DNA of 7,542 nt from Actinomycetota bacterium (GTDB lineage Bacteria; Actinomycetota; Actinomycetes; Mycobacteriales; Micromonosporaceae), in contig VAXX01000032.1 of NCBI GenBank assembly GCA_005885115.1, positions 1 to 7,542 of the forward strand, written 5' to 3'. The notes under the pieces are model-generated. The model saw only the letters and a program-made list of their open reading frames with translations. It searched no databases and had not been told where the DNA came from. This document shows, one piece after another, positions 1-5,805 of this stretch (positions within the stretch are counted from its first letter, which is position 1; every line of letters starts with the position of its first letter). Both the position numbers and the translations under genes were made by a program.

Positions 1-530
1 CTCGGCTCGTACAGCTCGCGGTTGCCGATCGCCTGGGTCGACGCGGTGTACCCGGCCGCCGTCAGGACGATCTTGTACAGCTCGGCGAGCGTCTGGTTCT
101 CACTGAAGTTGGCCGCGCCGATGACGATCGGGCCGCCCGTCCCCTTGCTGATCCCGCTGGTCAGGTTGTTGGCCTGCGCGAAGTCCTGGGCCGCCACGGC
201 CGAGGTCTTGTGGTCGACGTCGGTGGCCTTGTTGAGCGCCACCAGCTTCGGCGTGTCCAGCGCGTCGGCCACCTTGTCCAGCGCCGCGACCAGGTCCGGC
301 TTGGCCGCCTTGGCATTGATCGCGGCGATCACGTTGTCGGCGTTCTGCAGGTGCTTGTCGTCGTTGAGTACCACCAGCTTGCTGCCCGCCACCGGAGCGC
401 AGCCACCCGCGCCGGCCGCGCTGGGCGGCGCCGCGGTGCCCGACGAACCGGCCTTGCCGCAGCCACCGGCCAGTCCCGCGGCGGCGAGGAGGCCAACCAG
501 CCCCACCGCGACGCGCGAAACGCTATTCAT
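1..530 (-). CDS. Glycine betaine/choline-type ABC transporter substrate-binding lipoprotein, 3' end beyond the window
   Basis: Extracellular ligand-capture protein of the quaternary-amine ABC importer encoded next to it; 176 residues are visible. The ATG at 528-530 has a GGAAGG ribosome site (539-544) 8 bases upstream. A short signal peptide (residues 1-23) ends in AGGC, so Cys24 is the likely lipid-anchored residue; Ala at -3 is a weaker lipobox than the usual Leu. Residues 25-48 are a Gly/Ala/Pro linker. Residues 134-176 (PIVIGAANFSENQTLAELY onward, then NRELYEP) match the usual start of the OpuAC fold. Residues 52-123 (LVVLNDDKH, then LVAALDKVADAL and VDHKTSAVAAQDF) instead look like the normal C-terminal end of that fold, so the domain order appears permuted or partly duplicated. 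It lies 157 bases after the second permease gene on the same strand. Family identity is firm; ligand specificity cannot be read from the sequence. Confidence 0.9.
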   Translation of the reverse strand, partial: MNSVSRVAVGLVGLLAAAGLAGGCGKAGSSGTAAPPSAAGAGGCAPVAGSKLVVLNDDKHLQNADNVIAAINAKAAKPDLVAALDKVADALDTPKLVALNKATDVDHKTSAVAAQDFAQANNLTSGISKGTGGPIVIGAANFSENQTLAELYKIVLTAAGYTASTQAIGNRELYEP

Positions 531-550
531 ATAGCCCGCCTTCCGTGTCC

Positions 551-575
551 CGGCGCGACCACGTTGGTCGTGCCG
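551..575. promoter_or_regulatory. Dyad upstream of the binding-protein gene
   Basis: Arms of 11 bases (551-561 and 565-575, core CGACCA / TGGTCG) match except at one position and flank a 3-base spacer CGT. The dyad lies 21 bases before the binding-protein ATG and just outside its ribosome site. It could be a repressor operator, an RNA hairpin at the 5' end of the mRNA, or a weak terminator after the permease genes; there is no T-run. The rest of the 531-687 gap shows no convincing gene, and I could not place a clear -10 box. Confidence 0.4.
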
Positions 576-687
576 CGTATCCGACGAGCGGTCCGGGTCG
601 TGCCTGGCGTCAGACCGCCCACCCGATGCCAGCCAACATCGCGACGGGTCCGGCGGCAACTGAAGCGTTCATCTCGTTAGCGGAGAT

Positions 688-1404
688 TCACACATTCGCA
701 GCCGTCGCGCCGGCGCGGCGCATCCCCCGGGCGCGGCGCAGCGGGCGCGGGGTGACCAGCCGTTCGGTCACCGCGAAGACCCCCTCGACCAGCAGCGCCA
801 GCCCGGCGACCAGCAGCCCACCGGCCACCACCTGGCCGCCGGCCACGCCGATGCCCAGACCGAAGCCCTCCGCGATGATCTGGCCCAGGCCGCCGCCGGC
901 CACCAGCGCCGCGAGGGACGCGGTCGCGACAACCTGGACCGCGGCGGTACGGAAGCCGGCCGCCAGGTACGGCACGGACAGCGGCAGCTCGACCTGGTAC
1001 AGCAGCTGCCAGCCGGACAGTCCCATGCCCCGGGCGGCGTCGCGTACCTCCGGGTCGACCTCGCGCAGCCCGGTGTACGCGTTGGCCAGCAGCGGCGGGA
1101 TCGCGAACACGGTCAATGCCAGGATCACCGCCGCTTCACCGAAGCCGACCGCGCTCAACGAGATCAGGGTCAGCAGCGACAGGGTCGGGATCGCCAGGGT
1201 CACGTTGGAGACCAGTACCACCAGGTCACCGCCCCGGCCCCGGTGCCCGAGCCACAGCCCGAGCGGCCAGGCGATCAGGCAGCCGAGCAGGACGGCGGCC
1301 GCCGAGATCCGCAGGTGCTCACTGAGCCGGGCGAAGATCCCGCCCGGGTTGGTCCAGTTGAGCGGGTCGTTGAGCCAGACCAGCGCGTCGTTGAAGTACC
1401 TCAT
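688..1404 (-). CDS. Quaternary-amine ABC transporter permease, OpuCD/YehW-like
   Basis: Inner-membrane permease, 238 residues, one of two that should form the channel of the betaine/choline importer. About five to six hydrophobic helices are visible (roughly residues 32-53, 61-82, 89-109, 148-170, 190-212). The cytoplasmic EAA loop that docks on the ATPase is clear at residues 120-145 (VRDAARGMG then VELPLSVP). The start chosen is the ATG at 1402-1404, with GGAGGG at 1409-1414; upstream the frame has no permease-like residues. It overlaps the stop of the preceding permease by 4 bases (ATGA), so the two are translationally coupled. Length and layout are normal for this family. The C-terminal tail (about residues 219-238) is basic and short. 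The order permease, permease, binding protein is usual for opuC/osmU operons; calling this one the D-type subunit rests only on gene order. Confidence 0.93.
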   Translation of the reverse strand: MRYFNDALVWLNDPLNWTNPGGIFARLSEHLRISAAAVLLGCLIAWPLGLWLGHRGRGGDLVVLVSNVTLAIPTLSLLTLISLSAVGFGEAAVILALTVFAIPPLLANAYTGLREVDPEVRDAARGMGLSGWQLLYQVELPLSVPYLAAGFRTAAVQVVATASLAALVAGGGLGQIIAEGFGLGIGVAGGQVVAGGLLVAGLALLVEGVFAVTERLVTPRPLRRARGMRRAGATAANV

Positions 1405-2090
1405 GCCGCCCTCCGCCGGGCCCACGGGGTGAGCAGCCGCCCGACCCCGGCGAGTACCAGGTCGAGCACCAGACCGAGGCTGAAGATGATGATGGTCGCC
1501 GTGGTGATCTCGGCCCGGTACCCGGCCCGGAAGCCGGCGGTCAGGAACTCGCCGAGCGCACCGTGCCCGTTGAGCACCCCGACCGTGACCAGGGCGACCG
1601 TGGACACCGTGGCCAGGCGTAGCCCGGTCAGGATGCCCGGCAGCGCCAGGGGAAGCTCGATCCGCCACAGTTGGGCCAGCCGCCCGTACCCCATCCCGCG
1701 GGCCGCGTCCCGGACCGGCTCCGGCACCTGGGTCAGGCCGGCGACCGCGTTACGGGTGATGACCAGCAGCGCGTACGTGACCAGCCCCACCAGTACCGTG
1801 ACCCGGCCGGGCAGGAACGGGGCCAGCAGGGCGAACAGCGCCAGCGACGGGATCGTGTAGAGCACGCCGGTCAATGCGAGAATCGGTGCGGTGAGCGGGC
1901 GGAACCAGTACCCGAGGACAGCCAGCGGGATGGCCACCAGCGCGGCCAGCGCCACGGCCTCGGCGGTCAGCGACGCGTGCTCGCGCAGTGCCGACAGCAC
2001 GGCGTCCTGGTTCTCCTGGAGGAACTGCCAGCTGAACCAGGGATTGGCCGCGTCGGCGTAGACCAGGACCGGGGAGTCCGGAAGGGACAT
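1401..2090 (-). CDS. Quaternary-amine ABC transporter permease, OpuCB/YehY-like
   Basis: First permease of the betaine/choline-type importer, 229 residues, inner membrane. After an N-terminal stretch with the aromatic NPWFSWQFL (16-24), hydrophobic helices lie at about residues 45-62, 68-92, 96-113, 155-174 and 197-220. The EAA loop is at residues 126-151 (VRDAARGMG then IELPLALP) and parallels that of the second permease. The ATG at 2088-2090 is preferred over an in-frame ATG 33 bases upstream, because that one would lie inside the divergent ATPase gene and add a non-family leader. No ribosome-binding purine run precedes this ATG; instead a TACCGT hexamer sits exactly 6 bases upstream, suggesting a leaderless mRNA. 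The gene overlaps the next permease by 4 bases and points away from the ATPase gene, whose start is 2 bases away. Confidence 0.93.
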   Translation of the reverse strand: MSLPDSPVLVYADAANPWFSWQFLQENQDAVLSALREHASLTAEAVALAALVAIPLAVLGYWFRPLTAPILALTGVLYTIPSLALFALLAPFLPGRVTVLVGLVTYALLVITRNAVAGLTQVPEPVRDAARGMGYGRLAQLWRIELPLALPGILTGLRLATVSTVALVTVGVLNGHGALGEFLTAGFRAGYRAEITTATIIIFSLGLVLDLVLAGVGRLLTPWARRRAA

Positions 2091-2102
2091 GAGTGGACGG
2101 TA
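2091..2102 (-). promoter_or_regulatory. Probable leaderless promoter of the permease-binding protein operon
   Basis: Read leftwards, TACCGT (2102-2097) fits the actinobacterial -10 pattern TAnnnT. It is followed by 6 bases and then the ATG, placing the expected transcript start on the start codon. No good -35 is seen 16-18 bases further up. The element lies wholly inside the first codons of the divergent ATPase gene if that gene starts at 2093. Confidence 0.45.
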
Positions 2103-3082
2103 CCGTGAACTCGACGGCCGCACCGATCACGCTCGACGGGGTCGGCAAGCGCTACCCCGACGGGACGGTCGCGGTCGGCGCACTGTCCCTGGAGATCCCG
2201 GCCGGCGAGGTGGTCGTGCTGATCGGGCCGTCGGGCTGCGGCAAGTCCACCGTGCTCCGCATGATCAACCGGCTGATCGAGCCGACCGGGGGCCGGATCC
2301 TGCTCGACGGTACCGATGTCGCCTCGATCGGCGCGGTCGAACTGCGCCGGCGGATCGGGTACGTCATCCAGCACACCGGCCTGTTCCCGCACCAGACGAT
2401 CCAGAGCAACGTGGCGACCGTACCCAAGCTGCTCGGCTGGCCGCGCGAGCGGACCCGGCAGCGGGTCACCGAGCTGCTCGGCCTGGTCGGGCTCGACCCC
2501 GACCGGTACGCGCGGCGCTACCCGCACGAGCTGTCCGGCGGCCAGCAGCAGCGGGTCGGGGTGGCCCGCGCGCTGGCGGCCGATCCGGTGGTGCTGCTGA
2601 TGGACGAGCCGTTCTCGGCGGTCGATCCGATCGTCCGGGTCCGGCTGCAGGACGAGTTCCGCCGGCTCCAGGACACGGTACGCAAGACGATCGTGCTGGT
2701 CACCCACGACATCGACGAGGCGGTACGGCTCGGGGACCGGATCGCGGTGCTGTCGGAGGGTGGGAAGTTGCAGCAGTACGCCACCCCGGCCGAACTGCTG
2801 CGCAGTCCCGCCAACGACTTCGTCCGGGAGTTCGTCGGTGCCGACCGGGGCATCAAGCGGCTCGGGGTGACCCCGATCCCGGTCGACGCGCTCGACTCGC
2901 TGTCCACAGTGGACGGAGCGGACCCGTCGGTACCGGCGGACGCGACCATGCGCGACGCGCTGGCCACCCTGCTCGACGGGGGTACCGGACGGGTCGTGGT
3001 ACGGGGTACGGACGGGCAGGCCCTGGGCGTACTGACTCCGGGCGACATCGCCCGGGCCGGCGCGGTGGACCCGACCGGGTGA
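2093..3082 (+). CDS. Quaternary-amine ABC transporter ATP-binding protein, OpuCA/ProV-like
   Basis: Cytoplasmic ATPase that powers the betaine/choline-type importer, 329 residues. Complete nucleotide-binding domain: Walker A GPSGCGKST (45-53), Q-loop Gln93, signature LSGGQ (147-151), Walker B VVLLMDEP (166-173), D-loop SAVD (175-178), switch His205. A C-terminal segment (about 281-322, TMRDALATLLDGG then GVLTPGDIARA) looks like a single CBS motif, whereas OpuCA proteins usually carry a pair; this region may bind a nucleotide or sense ionic state. The GTG start at 2093 has GGAAGGGA (2080-2087) 5 bases upstream; an in-frame GTG at 2105 is an alternative and would remove the tight packing against the divergent permease start. 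Its partners are all on the opposite strand. The stop codon lies inside a strong hairpin shared with the convergent gene. Confidence 0.95.
   Translation: MDGTVNSTAAPITLDGVGKRYPDGTVAVGALSLEIPAGEVVVLIGPSGCGKSTVLRMINRLIEPTGGRILLDGTDVASIGAVELRRRIGYVIQHTGLFPHQTIQSNVATVPKLLGWPRERTRQRVTELLGLVGLDPDRYARRYPHELSGGQQQRVGVARALAADPVVLLMDEPFSAVDPIVRVRLQDEFRRLQDTVRKTIVLVTHDIDEAVRLGDRIAVLSEGGKLQQYATPAELLRSPANDFVREFVGADRGIKRLGVTPIPVDALDSLSTVDGADPSVPADATMRDALATLLDGGTGRVVVRGTDGQALGVLTPGDIARAGAVDPTG
2902..2914. repeat. 13-bp near-palindrome, copy 1 (GTCCACAGTGGAC)
   Basis: Six-base arms around a central A, inside the ATPase gene ahead of its CBS segment. The bases CTGTCCACA (2900-2908) also fit the loose actinobacterial DnaA-box pattern ending in TCCACA. 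Similar copies lie at 3661 and 6520. Confidence 0.5.
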
Positions 3083-3120
3083 GGTGGGCGGCCGGCGCGG
3101 GCCGGCCGCCCACCTCACCT
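3077..3120. terminator. Bidirectional terminator hairpin over two convergent stop codons
   Basis: Bases 3078-3096 pair perfectly with 3101-3119 (19 bp, loop GCGG), plus a G-T pair outside. The rightward ATPase stop TGA (3080-3082) lies in the left arm, and the leftward membrane-protein stop TAG (3119-3121) begins in the right arm. There is no T-run on either side, which is common for actinobacterial terminators. It should end transcripts from both directions and prevent antisense read-through. Confidence 0.8.
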
Positions 3121-3589
3121 ACGCCCGGGCGGCGAGCGTCGCGAGGCCGACGATCCAGCCCACGAACAGCCCGTACACCGCGCCCAGCGAGGCCCATCCG
3201 AACGCGCCCAGCAGCGACGCGTCAACCTGGATGAACGCCGCGAGGAAACCGGCCAGCGCGGCGGCGAAGATGTACCCGCCCCAGCCGGCGAAGAACCCGC
3301 TCAGGGCACCACGTGCGCCGACGAGCGCGGCGACGAAGATACCGGTGAAGACGATCAGGAGGATCGCCTTGATGTCGTTCGCCAGCACGGTCTGTAGCGA
3401 CTGCGTTGAACTGAACGACCAGCTCGGCCACGCCAGGGTCTTGAGGATGAAGCCCCAGGCGTCGTTACCCGCGTGGCGACTCTGCCAGTCGACGTACGCG
3501 GGGTTGCCGAACAACAGCACGAGGAGGAGGGCGGCGAGAACCGCGACACCGGGTGCGGTGCGGACTCGCCCAGCCGTAGTGACAGCCAT
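3119..3589 (-). CDS. Small integral membrane protein of unknown function
   Basis: 156 residues; I do not recognise the family. Four hydrophobic segments are visible at about residues 13-29, 73-92, 98-120 and 128-150. The stretch between the first two (30-72) is polar and Trp-rich and probably lies outside the membrane. The last two helices are rich in small residues and glycine. The start chosen is the ATG at 3587-3589, just before the first helix; an upstream in-frame ATG at 3658 would add a basic, non-hydrophobic 23-residue leader and seems unlikely. There is no ribosome site, but a CATACT hexamer lies 7 bases upstream, which would give a leaderless mRNA. It is a single gene, convergent with the ATPase and followed by their shared hairpin. 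The strong GC3 bias and membrane pattern make it a real gene; there is no evidence that it works with the transporter. Confidence 0.8.
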   Translation of the reverse strand: MAVTTAGRVRTAPGVAVLAALLLVLLFGNPAYVDWQSRHAGNDAWGFILKTLAWPSWSFSSTQSLQTVLANDIKAILLIVFTGIFVAALVGARGALSGFFAGWGGYIFAAALAGFLAAFIQVDASLLGAFGWASLGAVYGLFVGWIVGLATLAARA

Positions 3590-3603
3590 ACGGATGAGTA
3601 TGG
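3586..3603. promoter_or_regulatory. Inverted repeat over the start codon and -10 of the membrane-protein gene
   Basis: CCATAC (3586-3591), 6 bases, GTATGG (3598-3603). Read leftwards, the distal arm contains the -10-like CATACT (3602-3597) and the proximal arm contains the ATG. Further up lie a 10-base palindrome TCCGTACGGA (3609-3618) and a second copy of TACGGAT (3589-3595 and 3613-3619, starts 24 bases apart). This is a plausible operator-promoter region of a leaderless gene; no regulator is encoded nearby. Confidence 0.4.
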
Positions 3604-3645
3604 GATCGTCCGTACGGATACGCCATTGACGTGGGCGAATGGTCG

Positions 3646-3661
3646 CGGTTGCCCGCAACCG
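3646..3661 (-). terminator. Possible terminator after the orphan permease unit
   Basis: Arms CGGTTG (3646-3651) and CAACCG (3656-3661) with a 4-base loop lie 10 bases after the stop of the 89-residue gene. There is no T-run and the stem is short, so this is a weak call. Confidence 0.35.
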
Positions 3662-3673
3662 TCCACAGTGGTC
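3661..3673. repeat. 13-bp near-palindrome, copy 2 (GTCCACAGTGGTC)
   Basis: Matches copy 1 at 12 of 13 bases and touches the stop codon of the 89-residue gene. CCGTCCACA (3659-3667) also fits the loose actinobacterial DnaA-box pattern. Confidence 0.45.
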
Positions 3674-3941
3674 AGTGTTTGAGCAGGTAATCGATGAATG
3701 CGGCGCGGATCAGCGGCTCCCGGTCACCGTACTCGTGTCCGGTGCTCTCCTTCCACAGCGCGACCGCGTCGTCGACCGTGGACTGGATGCCCAGCGCGCC
3801 GTCGCTGCCGTCCTCCCGGGCCGGCAGGTGCCGGAACAGCGACCAGAAGAAGCCGATGTCCCGCCGGTCCCGGGCCAGGTCGAACGCGCGCTCGCGCAGT
3901 CGCTCGGTGGACAGCGGGTCCAGCTCGGCGAGCGTGGTCAT
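3672..3941 (-). CDS. Conserved-looking hypothetical protein coupled to the orphan permease
   Basis: 89 residues, soluble, strongly charged; I do not recognise it. There are no membrane segment, signal peptide or catalytic motifs. The N-terminal half appears helical and amphipathic (LSTERLRERAFDLARDRRD, 10-28), followed by FFWSLFRHLPA (31-41), an acidic loop, and a C-terminal segment EPLIRAAFIDYLLKH (75-89). The ATG at 3939-3941 overlaps the permease stop by 4 bases (ATGA) with only a weak purine run (GGTGGGG) upstream, so it is likely translated by coupling to the permease and produced with it. That suggests a cytoplasmic partner or regulator of the permease, but this is inference from position. 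GC3 bias supports coding. A hairpin candidate follows the stop. Confidence 0.75.
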   Translation of the reverse strand: MTTLAELDPLSTERLRERAFDLARDRRDIGFFWSLFRHLPAREDGSDGALGIQSTVDDAVALWKESTGHEYGDREPLIRAAFIDYLLKH

Positions 3942-5287
3942 CGGGCGCCCCACCGGGTATCGGCGCCGCCGCCCCAGGTGTCGTCCGTGGACCGGGCCGG
4001 AAGCTGGCTCGTCCAGCCGGTCTGCCGGGGCGCGGGGTACGTGTTCCCGGTCGCGCCACCGTTGCTCGCCTGGTCCACCCGGGCCGGGCTGACCCACGGG
4101 TCTTCCTCCTCCTGCGCCTCGGCGCCCGCCGAGGCCGGCCGGCCGAACGTCTCGACCAGCCGGGTCACCACCAGGCCGGCGACGATCGCGGCGGCGGCCA
4201 GGGCGTACGGGGAGATCCGCAGGCCGGCCCGCTCGGCGTACCCGACGGTGAGCACCAGCAGCGTCGCGGCCAGCAGGCTGCCGAAGATCCCGCCCCGGCG
4301 GCCGTACGCGCTGGTCCCCCCGACCAGTGCCGCGCCCAGCGCCAGCCCGGTCGGCACGTACGGGTCGCCCGGCGCGACCACCTGGGTCAGGTTGCTCGAC
4401 AGCGCGGCCAGGACGCCGGCCAGTCCGGCCAGCAGGCTCGACCCGACGATCGCCAGGAAGGCCACCGCCGCCGCCCCGCCGCCGCGCCGCAGGGCCGGGT
4501 CGGCGACCGGCCGGAACCGGCCCAGCCCCCGCCGGACCGGCTTGACCAGGCCGAGGAACCCGCCGGCCAGGGCCAGCGCCGCGAAGCCGCCGTACCAGTA
4601 GAAGGCGTGCCGGGTCGGGTCGTAGCTCGCGCTGACGTGGGTCGGGACGGCCCGCTGCTGGAGCCAGACCACGACGGCGAAGCTGCCGGCCAGGCTGGCC
4701 GCCCACGCCGGTACGTGCAGCGCGACGGTGAGCAGCCCGATCGCCACCCCGACCCCGAGCGCGAGGGCCAGGGCGATCCCGATCGTCACGACCAGCGAGC
4801 GGTCGGTGTGGCCGGCGAGGAACACCGCGCAGGCGGCCGCGATCGGCCCGACGGCCAGGTTGACCGCGCCGGCGCGCAGGGAAAGGCCCAGGCCGATGGT
4901 CAGAAAGCCCAGGGTGGCCGCGGTCAGCAGCAGTACGCGCAGGCCGGCGCCGGTGACCCCGGCCTGGTACGAGTGGTAGAACCAGAACGCCAGACCGCCG
5001 GTCGCGAGCAGGAGGACGGCCTCCCACAGCACGTGTACGCCCATCCGGTCCATGCCCGGGTCGCCGTGCTGCGGATCGTCGAACACGTCGTCCAGCTCGG
5101 CCGCGGTGACCGCGCGCCGGGGCAGGCTGCCGGTCGTCGTCACGTCGCCGGTCGGCGCGGCGGGCTCCTCGGGCGTGTACGTGCCCGGCCGGTACACCGG
5201 CGTGCTTGTCGGTGTTTCGGGGCGGAAGTCCGGCTCGTCCCGAAAGCCCTCGCCTCGGAAACGGAACGCCTGGTCTCCGTACGTCAT
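3938..5287 (-). CDS. Orphan ABC transporter permease, RbsC/XylH (BPD_transp_2) type, with hydrophilic tails
   Basis: 449 residues, inner membrane. The core (about 84-380) has many hydrophobic segments and the family landmarks: GLSLRAGAVNLAVGPIAAA (134-152), equivalent to the GIDLSVG region of ribose permeases, and GAALVGGTSAYGRRGGIFGS (318-337). Members import sugars, nucleosides or branched-chain amino acids. Two features are unusual. About 80 polar, Pro/Asp/Glu-rich residues precede the first helix, and about 65 polar residues (EEEDPW at 393-398, then Gly/Ser/Thr/Trp-rich) follow the last, making it some 100-130 residues longer than a typical RbsC. No ATPase or binding protein of this class is in the window. 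The ATG at 5285-5287 has an excellent AGGGAGG site 6 bases upstream. The stop overlaps the next gene by 4 bases. The substrate is unknown, and a non-transport role is possible. Confidence 0.87.
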   Translation of the reverse strand: MTYGDQAFRFRGEGFRDEPDFRPETPTSTPVYRPGTYTPEEPAAPTGDVTTTGSLPRRAVTAAELDDVFDDPQHGDPGMDRMGVHVLWEAVLLLATGGLAFWFYHSYQAGVTGAGLRVLLLTAATLGFLTIGLGLSLRAGAVNLAVGPIAAACAVFLAGHTDRSLVVTIGIALALALGVGVAIGLLTVALHVPAWAASLAGSFAVVVWLQQRAVPTHVSASYDPTRHAFYWYGGFAALALAGGFLGLVKPVRRGLGRFRPVADPALRRGGGAAAVAFLAIVGSSLLAGLAGVLAALSSNLTQVVAPGDPYVPTGLALGAALVGGTSAYGRRGGIFGSLLAATLLVLTVGYAERAGLRISPYALAAAAIVAGLVVTRLVETFGRPASAGAEAQEEEDPWVSPARVDQASNGGATGNTYPAPRQTGWTSQLPARSTDDTWGGGADTRWGAR

Positions 5288-5293
5288 AGCCGG

Positions 5294-5321
5294 CCTCCCT
5301 ACGGTACGGTGCCCGAAGTTA
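5294..5321 (-). promoter_or_regulatory. Candidate promoter and ribosome site of the orphan permease unit
   Basis: Read leftwards, TAACTT (5321-5316) fits TAnnnT. A transcript starting about 7 bases later would have a roughly 20-base leader carrying AGGGAGG (5300-5294), 6 bases before the ATG. A TTTCCC hexamer 17 bases upstream is a poor -35. The gap between the folate operon and this gene is only 71 bases, so read-through from DUF3180 is also possible. Confidence 0.4.
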
Positions 5322-5358
5322 CCCGTCCCTGCCCGCGCGGGAAAGCCCGACGCGACGA

Positions 5359-5805
5359 TTATTCAGCCGGCTTGTCGTCTTCCGGCGGCTTCGGGACCCG
5401 GCACGAGCGCTCCAGCCACAGCGCGGCCCCCACCAAGGCCAACGACGCGACCAGACCTGTCGCGGTGGGCGTCGCCCCGGCCGGGGACGAGGCCTTGGCG
5501 AGCACGACGTACCGGGCGACGACCAGGACGTCCACCGGGGCGGTGTTGGGCCGACGGTCGATGCGGGCCTTGGTGTTGCGGGCCACGAACGCCTCGAACG
5601 CGGCCAGCGCGAAGATCGTGAAGGCGGGCAGCCAGGGGATCGCCGGCATATCGCCGTACGCGTTGGCCACCAGGATCCAGGCCACGGCCATGCTGCCCAG
5701 GCCGAGGACGACGAGGGTGGCGGGGTTGGTCGGGGGGACGCGGGGCGGCCTCGGCAGGGGGGCCGGCTCCTGCTCGCGGGGCGGCGGGGTACGCGGCTCG
5801 CTCAT
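5359..5805 (-). CDS. DUF3180 family membrane protein
   Basis: 148 residues, integral membrane protein of unknown function that in actinobacteria is commonly found after folK. The first 27 residues are Pro/Arg/Glu-rich and cytoplasmic-looking. Hydrophobic segments follow at about 28-48, 53-72 and 114-130. Between the second and third lies the conserved family stretch with RRPNTAPVDVLVVARYVVLAKASS (83-106), which suggests that a helical loop region is functionally important. The ATG at 5803-5805 overlaps the folK stop by 4 bases (ATGA), and GGAG (5814-5817) lies 8 bases upstream; an in-frame ATG 132 bases earlier would read through folK and gives an Arg-rich leader, so it was rejected. It ends the folate operon. 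No enzyme motif is visible, and any role in folate metabolism is suggested only by its position. Confidence 0.88.
   Translation of the reverse strand: MSEPRTPPPREQEPAPLPRPPRVPPTNPATLVVLGLGSMAVAWILVANAYGDMPAIPWLPAFTIFALAAFEAFVARNTKARIDRRPNTAPVDVLVVARYVVLAKASSPAGATPTATGLVASLALVGAALWLERSCRVPKPPEDDKPAE

Noticed and set aside
610..672. A 20-codon leftward frame in the gap after the second permease (MNASVAAGPVAMLAGIGWAV)
   Set aside because: It could be a tiny hydrophobic peptide, but it has no good ribosome site and only moderate GC3, and so short a frame is likely by chance. Ribosome profiling would be needed to revive it.
1967..3118. A 383-codon leftward frame antisense to the ATPase gene
   Set aside because: The opposite strand carries a complete ABC ATPase with all motifs; the antisense product is Arg/Asp/Pro-rich and has no recognisable fold.
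3658..3658. ATG at 3658 as start of the small membrane protein
   Set aside because: It would add 23 basic residues unlike a membrane-protein leader and lies over the hairpin and palindrome region; the ATG at 3589 sits directly before the first helix.
5332..5341. Palindrome CCCGCGCGGG between DUF3180 and the orphan permease as a terminator
   Set aside because: The symmetric sequence leaves no room for a loop, giving only a 3-bp stem with a GCGC loop, and no T-run follows. It is likely a composition effect.
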